Of a stretch of DNA of 28,344 nucleotides, positions 1-10,544 are shown in pieces (position 1 is the stretch's first letter; each line of letters begins with the position of its first letter). The notes under the pieces are model-generated. The model made no database searches. It saw only the letters and a program-made list of their open reading frames with translations, and was not told the DNA's origin. Source of the stretch: Vitrella brassicaformis (taxonomy: Eukaryota > Sar > Vitrellaceae); assembly GCA_001179505.1 (NCBI GenBank), contig CDMY01000560.1, positions 23,469 through 51,812 of the forward strand. Direction: 5' to 3'. Position numbers and translations under genes: made by a program.

Positions 1-25
1 CCCCTTCCCCCAACGCGCATTCAAG

Positions 26-1968
26 ATGCCCCCTCCCCTTCCCGCGGGCACAGAGATAGAGCTGCCGGCCCCTGCCAGCGGCAGACGTGAGGCGCTCGTC
101 CTCGAGGTGGTCAAAGTGATAAAAGAGGGAGCTGACGGGGCGTGTGTGCTCCTGGCCGACCGGCGCGGGGACCTATACGTCGGCAAGGCCGCTCACTGTG
201 CCGCCGGCGACGGCGCCATCGCCGCAGAGGGCGAGAAGCTGACGGCCATCTACGAGTCAGCCAAGAGCAAGGGCGAGGAGCCGCGTGTGCCCCGGGTCAT
301 GGGGGTCGCCGCACACGAGGTCGGTGGCGGACGCACGATGAAGATTCTGGTCCTGGAGAAGCTTCAGTGCGACGCCACCGACTTCGTCAGGAAGTACGAG
401 GCCACCATGAAGCGGCCTCTCTCGCTCACGGCCGCACTGCAGACGTACGTTGATATGGTAAGCACAACTGATCCGTTCACGAAAGGGAATGCATGCCATG
501 CATGAATGAGTGGATGCAGGTCTGCAGCATCAAGCAGTTCCATGACGCGGGCATGGCCCACACGGATTTGAACAAGAACAACGTCATGTACACCGAGAGG
601 GCACCCTTCGGCGTCAGACTCATCGACGCCACGCGAGCGCTGTATCTGCACACGCAGCCTCTAGAGTGGATTTTCCTCGGCCGCAGGGCGACCATGCAGC
701 GAGGAGCACCGGCCTACCAGGGCCACCACGCCTTCAGGGGCCGGCCAGAATGCGGCAGGTTGGCATAGAAAGGACCGACCAATTCATTGAGGGATTCTTC
801 ATTCGTGTCTTTCTTGATTTCTTTCAGGGGGGATTTGAGTGCTGCGTTTCGCTGCTGCCTAGACATGGTCGCCACCAAGGCGCAGGGCGAGCCGGCGCCG
901 AATGCCGCTTTCGCAGCGGTAAAGAGTGCGCAGAAGGCCAGCCCCCTGAACTGGGACTCGCCCGAAGTCGCCGCCGCGTGTGAGAGATACCTGTCCGTGA
1001 GGAAGAGGGTGGAAAAGAAGAAGATAGCGGAGATCGCTGAGATGCTGCCCGGTGGGTGGGTGGGTGTATGGAATATATGCAATTGTATATATGTCGACTT
1101 TGACATTCATATGTCGACTTATTTATGTTGGGCTGATGTGATTGATGTGTGCAGAGGCCGTGTCTGCGGATGTGAAGGCTGAGTTAGAGTTTCTGTTGAA
1201 GTTCCTGAATGACCTACCCTTCTTCTGCACGCCCCTGCCGCCGGGCAGCAGGCTGTACGACGGCATCACAGAGGCCGTCACTGACATAATCTCCAGGTAA
1301 AGGACGAGAAAGGGACGGAGGGAGGGAAAAGGGAAATGAAAAGATGTCCGTCTGTGTGCCCTTGATCCATTCAGGATTCAGGAGGGCCCACAGACATACC
1401 ACCAGGACAGCCTCGAGAAGGCTTTCCGCGACGCCGTAAGCAGGACCACAGACAATTGACCAGAGACACATCCACACACGCGGCTTCCCCCTCTCTGATG
1501 CCTTTCCTCTCCTCCCATCTGTCTGTCTGTCTGTCTGTGTCTCAGGGCTTCGTGGTGCCCCAGCCGCCGCCCCCAAGCCCGCCAGCGCAAGAGCCCACAG
1601 ACGAGGAGGAGAGCACTGGCGAAGGCGACGAGAGGGTGGGCAAACAAACCATCGAGAACCAGCGGAATATTTATCTGTCTTTCTGTCTGTCTATCTGTCT
1701 GTCTGTGTGGCTGCGTGTGTCTCCTCTCAATCAGGAGAGCGAGGGGCCTTCAGAGGCGTCGAGGAGCAGCGGCGGCAGCGAGGCCACGGAGGACACTTCG
1801 AGGGGCCGCAAACGCCGGAGGCCAAACGTCGAGGCCTGCCGGTATGACAAGAGCATCGGGCCCATCGAGGTCCTCCCCGACGTCGACGAGGAGGAACAAG
1901 TAGTGGATGGCACGTGGAGGAAGAGGCGGCACATGTCCCTGCCCAGCCACCTGCACTGGCCCGAGTAG
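26..1968 (+). CDS. Divergent protein-kinase-like protein, 473 aa, 7 exons
   Basis: Exons 26-457, 520-758, 828-1051, 1155-1296, 1375-1435, 1546-1635 and 1735-1968 join in phase with no internal stop; all introns are GT-AG (62-110 bp). Exon 2 encodes a catalytic-loop-like motif GMAHTDLNKNNVMY (compare HRDLKxxN: the Asp and final Asn are kept, Lys is Asn) followed by VRLIDAT where DFG would stand. The exon 2/3 junction gives GAPAYQGHHAF then GDLSAAF, which resembles an activation segment and the start of the C-lobe. The C-terminal third is P/E/S-rich with a basic cluster RGRKRRRP that could act as a nuclear localisation signal. The ATG at 26 is the first in frame, but the window begins 25 bp upstream, so a further 5' exon is possible. 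The kinase fold is inferred from motifs; a glycine-rich loop is not obvious, and the family (FunK1-like or other) is unassigned. Confidence 0.75.
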
Positions 1969-2019
1969 GGTAGTTGGCTACTAGCTAGCTGCTCTGTCTC
2001 TGTGGGTTTTCGGTGGTGA

Positions 2020-2064
2020 ACCGTAGCTTTTCTGACCCTAGCGGACCGTAGCTTTTCTGACCCT
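2020..2064. repeat. Two-copy tandem repeat, period 25 bp
   Basis: The 20-mer ACCGTAGCTTTTCTGACCCT occurs at 2020-2039 and again at 2045-2064, separated by AGCGG. It lies about 50 bp downstream of the stop codon of the kinase-like gene, so it probably falls in its 3' UTR or terminator region. Confidence 0.9.
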
Positions 2065-2700
2065 TTCTGTGGGTGTCGCTGACCGACACGACCCGTGTGC
2101 GTGCGTGGGTGTGCCAATGCTCCATGTCGCCAAAACAATCACTGTCCACCTCGCCAGCCAACTCACAAGCGGATAGATGAGGCGGGTGACATGACAGCCT
2201 GTTTGCCAAGGTTATGCCATTCGGACCCCCTCAGTGACTACTCTACCGATCAAGCATCGCACGTGCCCTACCCATGAAGGTCTTTCAGAACACACAGCCA
2301 TGGCTTGAAAATGACACGCGTCCCCATCCCACCCTACCCGACATGCGAGGGCCCTTCTGCCCTGCCTAACTTGCTTAGACGTTGCAATCGGTCTCACATC
2401 TCATCTGTCGGAGCGTGGAAGAGGCGCAGAGACACTGTCCAATCAGCACGGCGATGATGCCGATCGAGCGGTGCGCTGCCACTCTCAGACGCACCAACAG
2501 ACGGACGGACAGAATGCGAAGAAGCAGACACGCATGACAACACAAAACCATAAGATATCCCCCCCCCATTTGTTGTACGGCGTCCGCACTTGCCTTGCCT
2601 GCCTCTGACTCGCCAACCAAACGAACGGGCATCCAGGCCCACACAGCCACCCACCGTGAGCAATAGATGGATGGACCCGGTGCGAACTCATGTTGTCCCT

Positions 2701-2732
2701 TTCTCCCTCTCCCTCTCTCTCTCTCTCTCTCT
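2701..2732. repeat. CT microsatellite
   Basis: A pyrimidine run of CCCT followed by about ten CT units. It is a simple sequence repeat in the intergenic gap. Confidence 0.9.
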
Positions 2733-2772
2733 GCGATCGGTCTGTAAGTCAGTAGACTTGAAAGACCCCACA

Positions 2773-2795
2773 AGACAGACAGACAGACAGACAGG
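2773..2795. repeat. GACA tetranucleotide microsatellite
   Basis: Five GACA units. The same motif (or its complement GTCT/CTGT) recurs throughout the window, both between genes and inside introns, for example around 8800, 13350 and 23865. Confidence 0.9.
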
Positions 2796-3397
2796 CAAGC
2801 ACCCAACCGGCAGGCAGCCCACTCCAGCCCGCCCACACCACACCACACTGCTCACAGATAAAACGCAACGCTCACACTGCTCACACATACCTCCCACTCC
2901 CTGGCCTCATTCGATGATCCCATGGATGAATTGCCGCCGTTGGTCGGTTATATATATATGTGTGTGTGGAATTGTGTCAGTGTACATGGACGCACGCGTC
3001 GCAAAAACACAATGTGTGCGCACCAGGCAGGCAGACAGACAGACCGAGAAACAAGCAGCAACCAGTGCGACGGGGGGGTTGGCCACCAGCAGCCAACACA
3101 CGTGCACCCAGGCAGGCAGGCAGCTACAATACAGCCATCCGGACCGACCAACCACTGAACGGCCCGGGGACCCTTAAATCCTTTCACTCACGTGCGTGCG
3201 TGGCCATCAGCCCAGCCCGTGTGCATCTTCCTTCCGCTGCTTCCATTGCACTGCACGCCTGCATAGCATAAAGCACCATTGATTGAAACCCACAAAAGAC
3301 AGGCAGGGAGGCACCCAACCGAGAAAGCAACCATGGACATTCACACACACACACACACATGATTTAAATGCCTCCCCCGCCCTGTCGCCATGTCCGT

Positions 3398-4294
3398 CTA
3401 TCGGATCTTGACGACCCGCTCGCGTGTGCACTCGACATTCAGTGGCACCTTGACTTCCAGCACCCCATCTCTCATCCTGACACACACACAGAGAAGGAGG
3501 TGAGCATGAAGCGGCATTTCGGCACCCCCGCCATCCCTCAGCAATCATCCCTCCTAACCTGGCGCGGATGCGGGGCAGCTTGGCCGCCTCGGGCAGGTGG
3601 AACGAACGGCGGAAGTGGCCCTTGGCACGCTCACGGAGGACATATCGGCTGTTGGATTCACTGCTGATGGGAGACTGCACACACAGCCACACACACAGGG
3701 AGAGAGGAGACAGACTGACAGGCAGACAGACTGGTGGGCCGGCATCCGCATTGCATCGGCATGTCTGCTGTCCGTCTGTCTAGTGTCGGTCATCCCACCC
3801 ACCTTGAAGGCTTGCTTCTGCGCGCCGGATATGGTGAGGAGTCCCTCGTTGTTGACCTGCATGGTCAGGTCGTTCCTCTTGAGCCCGGGCAGATCTACAC
3901 ACACACACGCACCACACACTCAGAGTGAGACAAAACAACCCGAATGCGTGCATCTCTCGTCTCGTCACTGTCGCGTATTTGCCCGCCCTCCCACTCGATC
4001 ACCTGCAGTGATGATGATCTGATCTGGGGAGGAAACGACGTCCGCATCGAACATGTAGTTGTGTCCCCCTTCATCTCTGTCCTTGCCGTTCTCCGACACG
4101 AAGCAGGCAGCACACATGCTCTTCAGTGCATCCAAGAACCCGCTGGTCTTGCCCCGCCGCTGCGGCGCCAGGAGATGCACGGCGGACGGCCGCACCTTTG
4201 TCTGTTGGAGACGTGTGTACGCCGTCAAGGGCGTAGAAGCAGCATCTGCGGCAGCAAGGCCGAGGGACACGAGGACGGCACAGATGAGGGCCAT
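3398..4294 (-). CDS. Small heat-shock protein (HSP20/alpha-crystallin) with signal peptide, 192 aa
   Basis: Exons in coding order are 4294-4003, 3894-3803, 3674-3559 and 3476-3398; all junctions are in phase with GT-AG introns. The alpha-crystallin domain spans about residues 85-190 and shows the classic landmarks: ADLPGLKRNDL, GLLTISGAQ, a block RERAKGHFRRSFHLPE, and RDGVLEVKVPL before the C-terminus. It should be an ATP-independent holdase for unfolding proteins. The ATG at 4294 was chosen because it starts a textbook signal peptide (MALICAVLVSLGLAAADA). The frame is open upstream but has no other ATG. Residues 19-50 are rich in Arg/Lys/Ser/Thr with few acids, so a bipartite plastid-targeting presequence is possible; ER or secretory location is the alternative. 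It is transcribed divergently from the F-box-like gene 107 bp away. Confidence 0.92.
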
Positions 4295-4401
4295 GGTAGC
4301 AGCACCGGCAGTAGCGGAGATAGCGGTTTCACGGCGGACCAAAGCGGCACGAAAGACATCCGTCAAACTGCTCAAAAACGAAGCGAGCTTGCTGCTTCAC
4401 C
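4295..4401. promoter_or_regulatory. Putative bidirectional promoter, HSP20 / F-box-like gene
   Basis: Only 107 bp separate the two divergent start codons, so both promoters and 5' UTRs must lie here or overlap the neighbouring exons. An imperfect palindrome GAAGCGAGCTTGCTGCTTC at 4380-4398 has GAA and TTC ends reminiscent of a heat-shock element, but its spacing is not canonical. No TATA box is evident. Confidence 0.5.
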
Positions 4402-5758
4402 ATGGAATGGTCTGCAGACGTATTCCGCGAGATTGCCGAGTGGCTGGATACGAAAACGTGCCTCACCCTGCAGTCGACGTGTACAGAGGCGTCTTGCGCC
4501 CTCAGTCCCGCCTACTTCCGGCTGCGGCTGAGTGACTACCGCCGGACACGCTCGCCACGCCCGCGTGGATCGGTTCCCTTCACCGTCGATGTGTCGGCAC
4601 CTGTGTGGGCGAGGGCCAGCATGATAATCGAAGCGGGCAGGCACTGGGGCAGATGGGACGACGTCATAGGCCTGCGAAGGCGGCTGGGAAGGAGAGACAT
4701 CGTCATAGGTGCGCGCATGTGGCCGAGGGGGGGATGAGGGGGACACAGGTGTTCATCTGCATATAATGCCCGCCTTGTGTTGTGTTGTGTGTGCAGGCGA
4801 CGATGACGCGAATGACGAGGAGAGCCTCCGCAGCTTCAGGGAGCTGCCGTCCTCGCTGGCACAGCTGAGCTTCCTCGGCCCTCACGTCGGCCTGGGCCTC
4901 ACAGTGGACACAGGCGGCCATTCGCTGCTCTCCCGCTCCCTCACCGTTCGCTTCGAGGAGCCTCTGAGGTGCGAGGCCGCACTGGATGTGTCCAATGGTG
5001 CTGAGGACCCACTCGTCAGCAGGTATGTAACGCACCACTCACAAGCATGAACTCTTACAGGGAGCGCATTCGTCCAGGCTGTTTGTGTGTGTGTGTGTGT
5101 GTGTGATGCTTGCAGTTGTTCCGTATACGGTCAGTCGACCAACACGTCAGGCCGCGAGACGCACCTGACCTTCTCCACCCTGGCGCTGTGGCTGTATCTG
5201 CGCTCCTACTGCAAGGCGGCGTCGTACGTCATGCAGGTAAGGGGCGACATCGAGGCGCTGCTGCATCACCTCGCACACATGAGGAGCAAGGCGACCAACA
5301 GCGACAAGAGGGCGGCGCCATCGTCCAGCAGCAGCGGCATGTTCGACGTGTCGCCGACCAGCAGTGCGTCAAGAGGAAGCTCACCATCACCCACACCCAC
5401 ACCATCACCGGCAGGCGAGGAAGACGACGAGAGCCCGACAGCATCCTCTCCGCCGCCAGGGCGGCGCCCCGAGGACTCGTCAGGACCGCCGATCGGCCCG
5501 AAGCGCCCGCATTTGCACACGGTGGACGTGTCGAGCTTTCTGCTCTTGTCGGACTGGTCGTCGACCAGCAGCAAGGATGGCGGCAAGGTGTGGCTGTTCG
5601 GCAACGGGTGGCACTTCCGGAGCAATGTGCCCAAGATGCTGCTGACCTTCAGCTGCTGGCCCCACGACGACGGCGTCGTGAGGGCGTTTGCTGACAGTAT
5701 CAAGGCTGTCGGGGGCGTCGACAGTGTAGAGGGGCCATATTTGGTCCATAGACAGTGA
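4402..5758 (+). CDS. F-box-like domain protein of unknown function, 391 aa, 3 exons
   Basis: Exons 4402-4708, 4797-5022 and 5116-5758 join in phase; the second intron ends in a TG repeat and TTGCAG. The first 40 residues (SADVFREIAEWLDTKTCLTL, then QSTC) look like an F-box-type helix pair that would recruit a Skp1-Cullin ubiquitin ligase, but the match is by eye and weak. The middle (about residues 100-220) is compact and contains many hydrophobic positions. An acidic Ser/Pro/Thr-rich linker (about residues 250-310, with PTPTPSPAGEEDD) follows, then a folded-looking C-terminus with WLFGNGWHFRSNVPKMLLTF. The ATG lies in CACCATGG, a good eukaryotic context. The substrate-recognition region is not recognised. 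Confidence 0.8.
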
Positions 5759-6306
5759 GGAAGGAAGGAGGGAGAGAGACAGAGAGCGAGTGTACAGTCA
5801 AGCCGCCTTGTCGTGTCGTGGGTGAGGGGCATACATGCCCGGAGGCGTGTCTGTGTGCGCGTGTGCGCGTGTGTAGCGGCATGCAGTTCACTGTAGTGTA
5901 CTCTAGCCGCTCGTTTTTCCCCCTGCTGCGGCGAGGGAGTTGCTGTACAGTGATTGCGGCGTTGGGTTCTTTTTGGCCAATGTGTTTTTCGCTATGCCGG
6001 ACGGACGGAGAGAGGGCCAAGGTCGGTGACCGTGTTCTTTCGTAGTTGTAGCGCGATGAGGGGCCCGCTGCGATGCGATGCGTCAGCTACACGCCTCACA
6101 TCGACGCGGGCAACTCGGTCGCGTGACAGACATGGGAGACACGTCGACGACCGACAGGAGGAGAGAGCAAGGAGCAGGGCTGGTTTTGATGGGCTACCAA
6201 GTGGTGTTGTTTCGACACACGTGGTCAGTCAGTGACAGCAGGTTGCCGTGTGTCTGATGAATGCGTTCTTGCGCGCCGGTTGTGCGTCTTCCCTTCCGTG
6301 TGAAAG

Positions 6307-6367
6307 TCTCATGGATGGCGAGGTGTGACATCTTTCACAAAGGTGTCACACTATGCCATCCACGAGG
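6307..6367 (+). other. Long imperfect hairpin, possible small-RNA precursor or terminator
   Basis: The arms 6307-6332 and 6342-6367 pair across a 9-nt loop (TTTCACAAA). Of 26 positions, only two are unpaired (A:A and A:C) if G:U pairs are allowed. Four pairs are G:U as read on the + strand; on the - strand these become A:C mismatches, so the fold favours a + strand transcript. The hairpin lies about 550 bp past the F-box-like gene. It could be a microRNA-type precursor, a short inverted-repeat element or a 3'-end signal; none of these is proven. Confidence 0.55.
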
Positions 6368-7062
6368 AGGGCCAACGGAGGCGGGGATCCACAACCAATA
6401 ACCAATGGCGCTAGCCAACAAGTGGCGAGAGAGAAGTGAGAATATCATGAGCTTTGGCTGTGATGGAAACGTATTTTCCTGGTGCTTTCCATGTTGGATC
6501 GATGTGTGTCCCGCTCCCTTGGTGGCCTGTGTCGTCCGACCAGCTGAGACGCTTTCGCTCTGTCGCTTGTTGACGGCATTGCTAACGCGTCTCACAGGGC
6601 AGGGCCAGCAGGCCAACGAGGTGCGGAAACTGGAATCAGTGTCGGACGGACTCGTCATGATGTTCATGTCATGGGAAATGAAATGATCTCTGTCGTGCAC
6701 CGCATCGCATCCGTGACGTCACCCACGCAGTCAGATCCATTCGTTGATTGGTTGCATCAGTCGCTGTGAGTGAATTCAGGCATACACAAAAGTCGCGTAC
6801 CCCACGCACAGCACAGACAGCACAGCCACACGTTGTTCTCCCATCTCATCTCGCGGCCGCCCCCCACCCACCCCACGCAGGCAAGTTGCCTCTCTCTCTG
6901 CCTCTCCCCGACCCACACTCACGCGGCCAAATTAACGAAACTTACTTTACATGACTGACTGCCTGTACGTGACGGAACGCACACCCCACGCACGCCATGC
7001 GAACCGAAGTCAGTCATTCCCCCACACAGCAGCAAGCAGCAGGCAGCGAACAAACAACGAGC

Positions 7063-7090
7063 CCCTCCCTCCCTCCCTCCCTCCCTCCCT
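7063..7090. repeat. CCCT microsatellite
   Basis: About seven CCCT units in the intergenic gap downstream of the large - strand gene. Similar CCCT runs sit inside introns of that gene at about 9017-9050 and 9930-9962. Confidence 0.9.
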
Positions 7091-7239
7091 TGGCTTCGCC
7101 CGTCGCGATATCGTTATTGACAGAACGTCAATTAGAGAGATACAGAAATACAGACATATACAGACATACAGATGAATTCACAAAAAGGAAAAACGCTTTG
7201 ATTAGTCGGTCAGTCTATCAGGCGCCCAGGCGTCTGTCC

Positions 7240-10216
7240 CTATCTGTTCCTGGGCTGTGTCCTGGCGGCTTGCGGCGGGGTGGATGGCAGCACATCCGGG
7301 AGCATCGGATTGGCCTGGGGGAAGTCCACCCGAGGCAGCACAGCACCGCCACGTGTGTGTAAGCGACTGTCAAACATGCGCAGCATCTGTCTCGACCGCC
7401 TGTCGTCCCCCTCGGCCGGCGACTCAGCACGGGAGGCCCTCACTGGAGCTAGCTGGGGACGGGCGGGGGGCGAAGAGGGCGCGACGGAGGAGGGCACACT
7501 GGCCCGGCCGGCCGGTCGCATGACGGACGCTGGATGGATGGGTGGGGACGAGGGTGTGAGTGAGGGCGACGGGGCTTTCCGAGCGGACAGCTCCATCTTG
7601 TGCTTCAGACACTTCAGACACACCTGCAGAGAGCATCGCAACCACAGACAGACAGACACGTGTGCAAATGCGGTAGGTCCTGTGGTGCTGTCAGGGTGTA
7701 TGGTATGTGTGTATCACCTCACCTGCATGAATTCGTTCCACTCATTCGGCGTGTGTCGCTGCAGCGTCATCGAAAGCGTCTCCACCTCGTGGAACAAGGC
7801 CTCCAGCCGCTCACGCAACGAATCCCTCTGCAAATCAAGAGAGCTGAATGCTCCATTCCTTCGCCCGTGAGTACGTACCACTTGGGTGTGCGCGCCGCAT
7901 CCTGTGAACCGCGATATGACAAATGTGTAGAAGACGTCCCAACTGTAGCCGTCCAGCTGCCCAAAGAGCCCACACACAGACGCACCGAATTATCCATCCA
8001 TCCATCCATCCATTTCGTTCACTCACCACAAACATGGCTTGGCACACGTTGAATGTGTCGACCACTCCGCTGAGGGCTGGTGGTACCGTCACGCCCGGCA
8101 GAACGCCATGGCTGCCGTCGTCCTTCTGGTCAGGTGGGAACAGGTGTGGTATAAAGGCCTTCAGCACGTCGATGCGATGAGGGTCGGTGAGGACGTACAG
8201 ACACACCAGACGAGGCATCTGAGAACGACACACACAGCCAGCCAGCCGAGTGACATCCCTGTGTAGTGGTGTGGGATGAGGGGGTGTGTGGCCAGATTTA
8301 CGATGAGCAGCGCCTCGACGTCGCATTCTATCATCTTGTCCTCCAGCGATCGGGACTCGTCAATGTCGCCATCACCACCACACACCGCACCAGTGCCCGC
8401 ACCCCCACCACCACCAGCGCCAGCACCATCACCATCACCGGCCAGCGTGGCCCTCTCCTGGGCCGTCCGCTCGCGCATTGTGTCTGCGATGTGTCGCTTA
8501 AAGGCCTCCTGGTGCGGACGGAGGCACCTCTTCTGCATGTCGAGAATGCGCAGCATGTAATCGACGAGCTCAATCAGATGCCTCGTCATGGCCGGGCACT
8601 GCATCCACGAGACAGAAAGGTGTGCTTGGTGCTTCTTCGGCCGGGGTGTGTGTGTGTGTGTGTGTGATGACCCGCAGGTATTTGTGTGCGATCTCCCAGG
8701 TCTCTTCGATACGCACGAGGTGCTTGACGATCTGAGTGTTGTTCTGGAGGTGGGGGTCGATCCTCTCGGGCGTCTTGTGCAACGCGCGCAGGTGGCTGCA
8801 GACAGACAGACAGACAGACATACAGACAGACAGCCACACAACAGGATGAGTGTGTGTCGTGTGTTGTTGGGCCACGGCTGGCTGGGTGGGTGGGTGGGCT
8901 GCTTACCATCTGAAGTCGCGGAGTGCTTGTCTAGCTGCCTGGGCTAGCGCCGACACGGCCGCGAGATAGTGGTCGGGCGACCTGTCTGAGATAGACACAC
9001 ACAAAAATAGCCATCACTCCCTCCCTCCCTCCCTCCCCCCCTCCCTCCATCCCTGCCTCTCACCAGCCAGCGTGATGACATCCTCGCAGCAGTCGAGTAT
9101 GTCCACCGTGAAGTCGTCCCGCCCCTTGCGCCGCGTGTTGGCAATGCTGTTCAGCCGAAACACCTTCCGCACAAACGACGCGCGCAGGTCCCGGTACTTG
9201 ACCGGCGTCTTGATGCCCATCTCCATCGAGTGCAGCTGCATCTCCACCTGTGCCAGCTCCACCACTGGCAGCCGCGCCTTCTTCTCTATGGCGATCAGCT
9301 CATAGATGTACTGCTTCTCAAATTCGGCCCACTTCTGGTCTAGGAGGGTGAAGTCGGCCTCTAAAATGGACCGCCACTTGTCGAGGGTGGGCTCCTTCAT
9401 CCCTCTGTTGGCGTACGTCTGCAGCTGAATGTCAGTCAGGAGAAAGAGGAGAGCGCTCAGACGGCCGGCCCTTCGGTGATGCCATCCCCCTCCCGTCTCT
9501 CTCTCTCTCTCTCTCTGCCTATCCCTCTACTTACTGCGGCCATGAGTTTCCGCCATGCGCCCGCCAGCTCCTGGCCGGCCGTGACGACACTGCGGCGAAA
9601 TTGGTGGGTGTCGCCATTCACAACAATCGAGCAGAAACTGCACCGCACCACACAGACAAGGAACGACAGGCATATCCAGGCATTCGCAGGTGCGTGTTCG
9701 TGTTCGTGTCTTATTCTCTACCAGTCGAGAGCGGCTTCGAGGACGTCTGTGCGGTAGTTCCTCTGAGTGTTTGGAAAGAGTGCCCTGTAGTTCTTGGTGA
9801 ACTCAGAACGGTACGACCGGTCTGCTGACGGGAAGCCGAACAGGGTCGCCGCAGCATCCTGGTCACAGACAGACCATGTGGCACATCCACACGACACACA
9901 CTCTCAACCTACTCAGGCTCAACGCACCACCCTCCCTCCCTCTCTCCCTCCCTCCCTCCCTCACCGTAGCTGTGAGCAGCTGTTGGCACCTCCTTGAGCC
10001 AGCGTCGCTCTTGAACTCCGGCTTGAAGCTGAGCACCTCGGCGACCTCGTAGCGCATCAGCCCAAGAGAGATGAACAGCTGCGCCAGGGCCTTCTCCACA
10101 TCCGCATTTGCCCCATCAGAAGCAACATCTCCCAAGCGGCCCGGGCAGGGTGAGTCGCTTGCCAATGGCGGAGGGGTGGGTGGTCGGGCGGGTGATGGCT
10201 GTACGGTGCTGGCCAT
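7240..10216 (-). CDS. Conserved-looking protein of unknown function, 703 aa, 11 exons
   Basis: Exons in coding order: 10216-9965, 9858-9722, 9637-9535, 9424-9064, 8985-8907, 8795-8672, 8598-8302, 8218-8027, 7956-7879, 7827-7723 and 7623-7240. All are in phase and sum to 704 codons. The protein is largely charged and helical-looking (for example QKWAEFEKQYIYELIAIEKK and NNTQIVKHLVRIEETWEIAH). It has a Gly/Ala/Asp-rich low-complexity insert in exon 7 (GDGDGAGAGGGGGAG) and a Pro/Ser-rich tail in exon 11. No catalytic motif, membrane segment or signal peptide was seen, and I do not recognise the family; a scaffold or coiled-coil role is only a guess. The exon 4 acceptor could instead be 6 bp downstream (9418), which would drop Leu-Gln. 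Several introns are almost pure simple repeat. Head-to-head with the dehydrogenase gene. Confidence 0.8.
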
Positions 10217-10544
10217 GGGACGATGGAACAGACGCAGAATGCTGAGTCAATTTGAACCAGCTGGTGAGTCAGTTGAGCCGGAGAGGAGATGGCAACCAGA
10301 TCATGAAAAATATACTGGCATACAAACGCGCCCAGCCATACCTGCCACAAGGGAGCACAGATACCTTTTTCTTCCCTGAGAGCGGTTTCGATGAACAGTT
10401 TCACGGAACCATTGCGAGCTTGAAATCTCCCTCACGAGCATTAGGTTGTTTTTTCCGGCGAAGGTGGTGTCCCCATGGTGCTTAACTACTTGCTTGGAAA
10501 GCCAGGTCTCTTTCGTGATCTCTGCCGAGAACTTGAAGCCATGC
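10217..10544. promoter_or_regulatory. Shared upstream region of a divergent gene pair
   Basis: This 328 bp separates the start codons of the large unknown gene (-) and the dehydrogenase (+). No clear TATA box or repeated motif was found. The dehydrogenase frame is open upstream of its first ATG but contains no earlier ATG near it. Confidence 0.4.

Larger units (their letters stand above)
1969..3397. other. Convergent intergenic region, microsatellite-rich
   Basis: This lies between the 3' ends of the kinase-like gene (+) and the HSP20 gene (-). No exon with plausible splice borders and coding texture was found. It holds a two-unit tandem repeat, a CT tract, GACA tetranucleotides and an AC run. 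Long open frames here (for example 2590-3177) exist only because short-period repeats lack stop codons. Confidence 0.6.
5759..7239. other. Convergent intergenic region
   Basis: This lies between the stop of the F-box-like gene (+) and the stop of the large unknown gene (-). No coding exon could be supported. It contains one strong stem-loop (6307-6367, listed separately) and a CCCT run near 7063-7090. Confidence 0.6.

Noticed and set aside
2590-3177. 195-codon open frame on the + strand
   Set aside because: It consists of CT, GACA and related repeats plus unstructured sequence, with no splice-site or protein-like pattern. Repeats of this kind lack stops by chance.
4295-4375. Longer HSP20 N-terminus starting at TTG 4375
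   Set aside because: Non-ATG starts are not expected in a nuclear gene, and the ATG at 4294 begins a perfect signal peptide.
5110-5694. 194-codon + frame overlapping the F-box-like gene
   Set aside because: It is a shifted-frame shadow of exon 3, whose frame joins in phase with the upstream exons.
5266-5832. 188-codon - frame opposite the F-box-like gene
   Set aside because: Antisense shadow with Ser/Leu-rich composition; the + strand frame has splice continuity and a start codon in good context.
8161-8841. 226-codon - frame read as one uninterrupted gene
   Set aside because: It reads through introns 8301-8219 and 8671-8599 (CA/TG and GACA repeats). Phase analysis shows it is pieces of several exons of the 703-aa gene.
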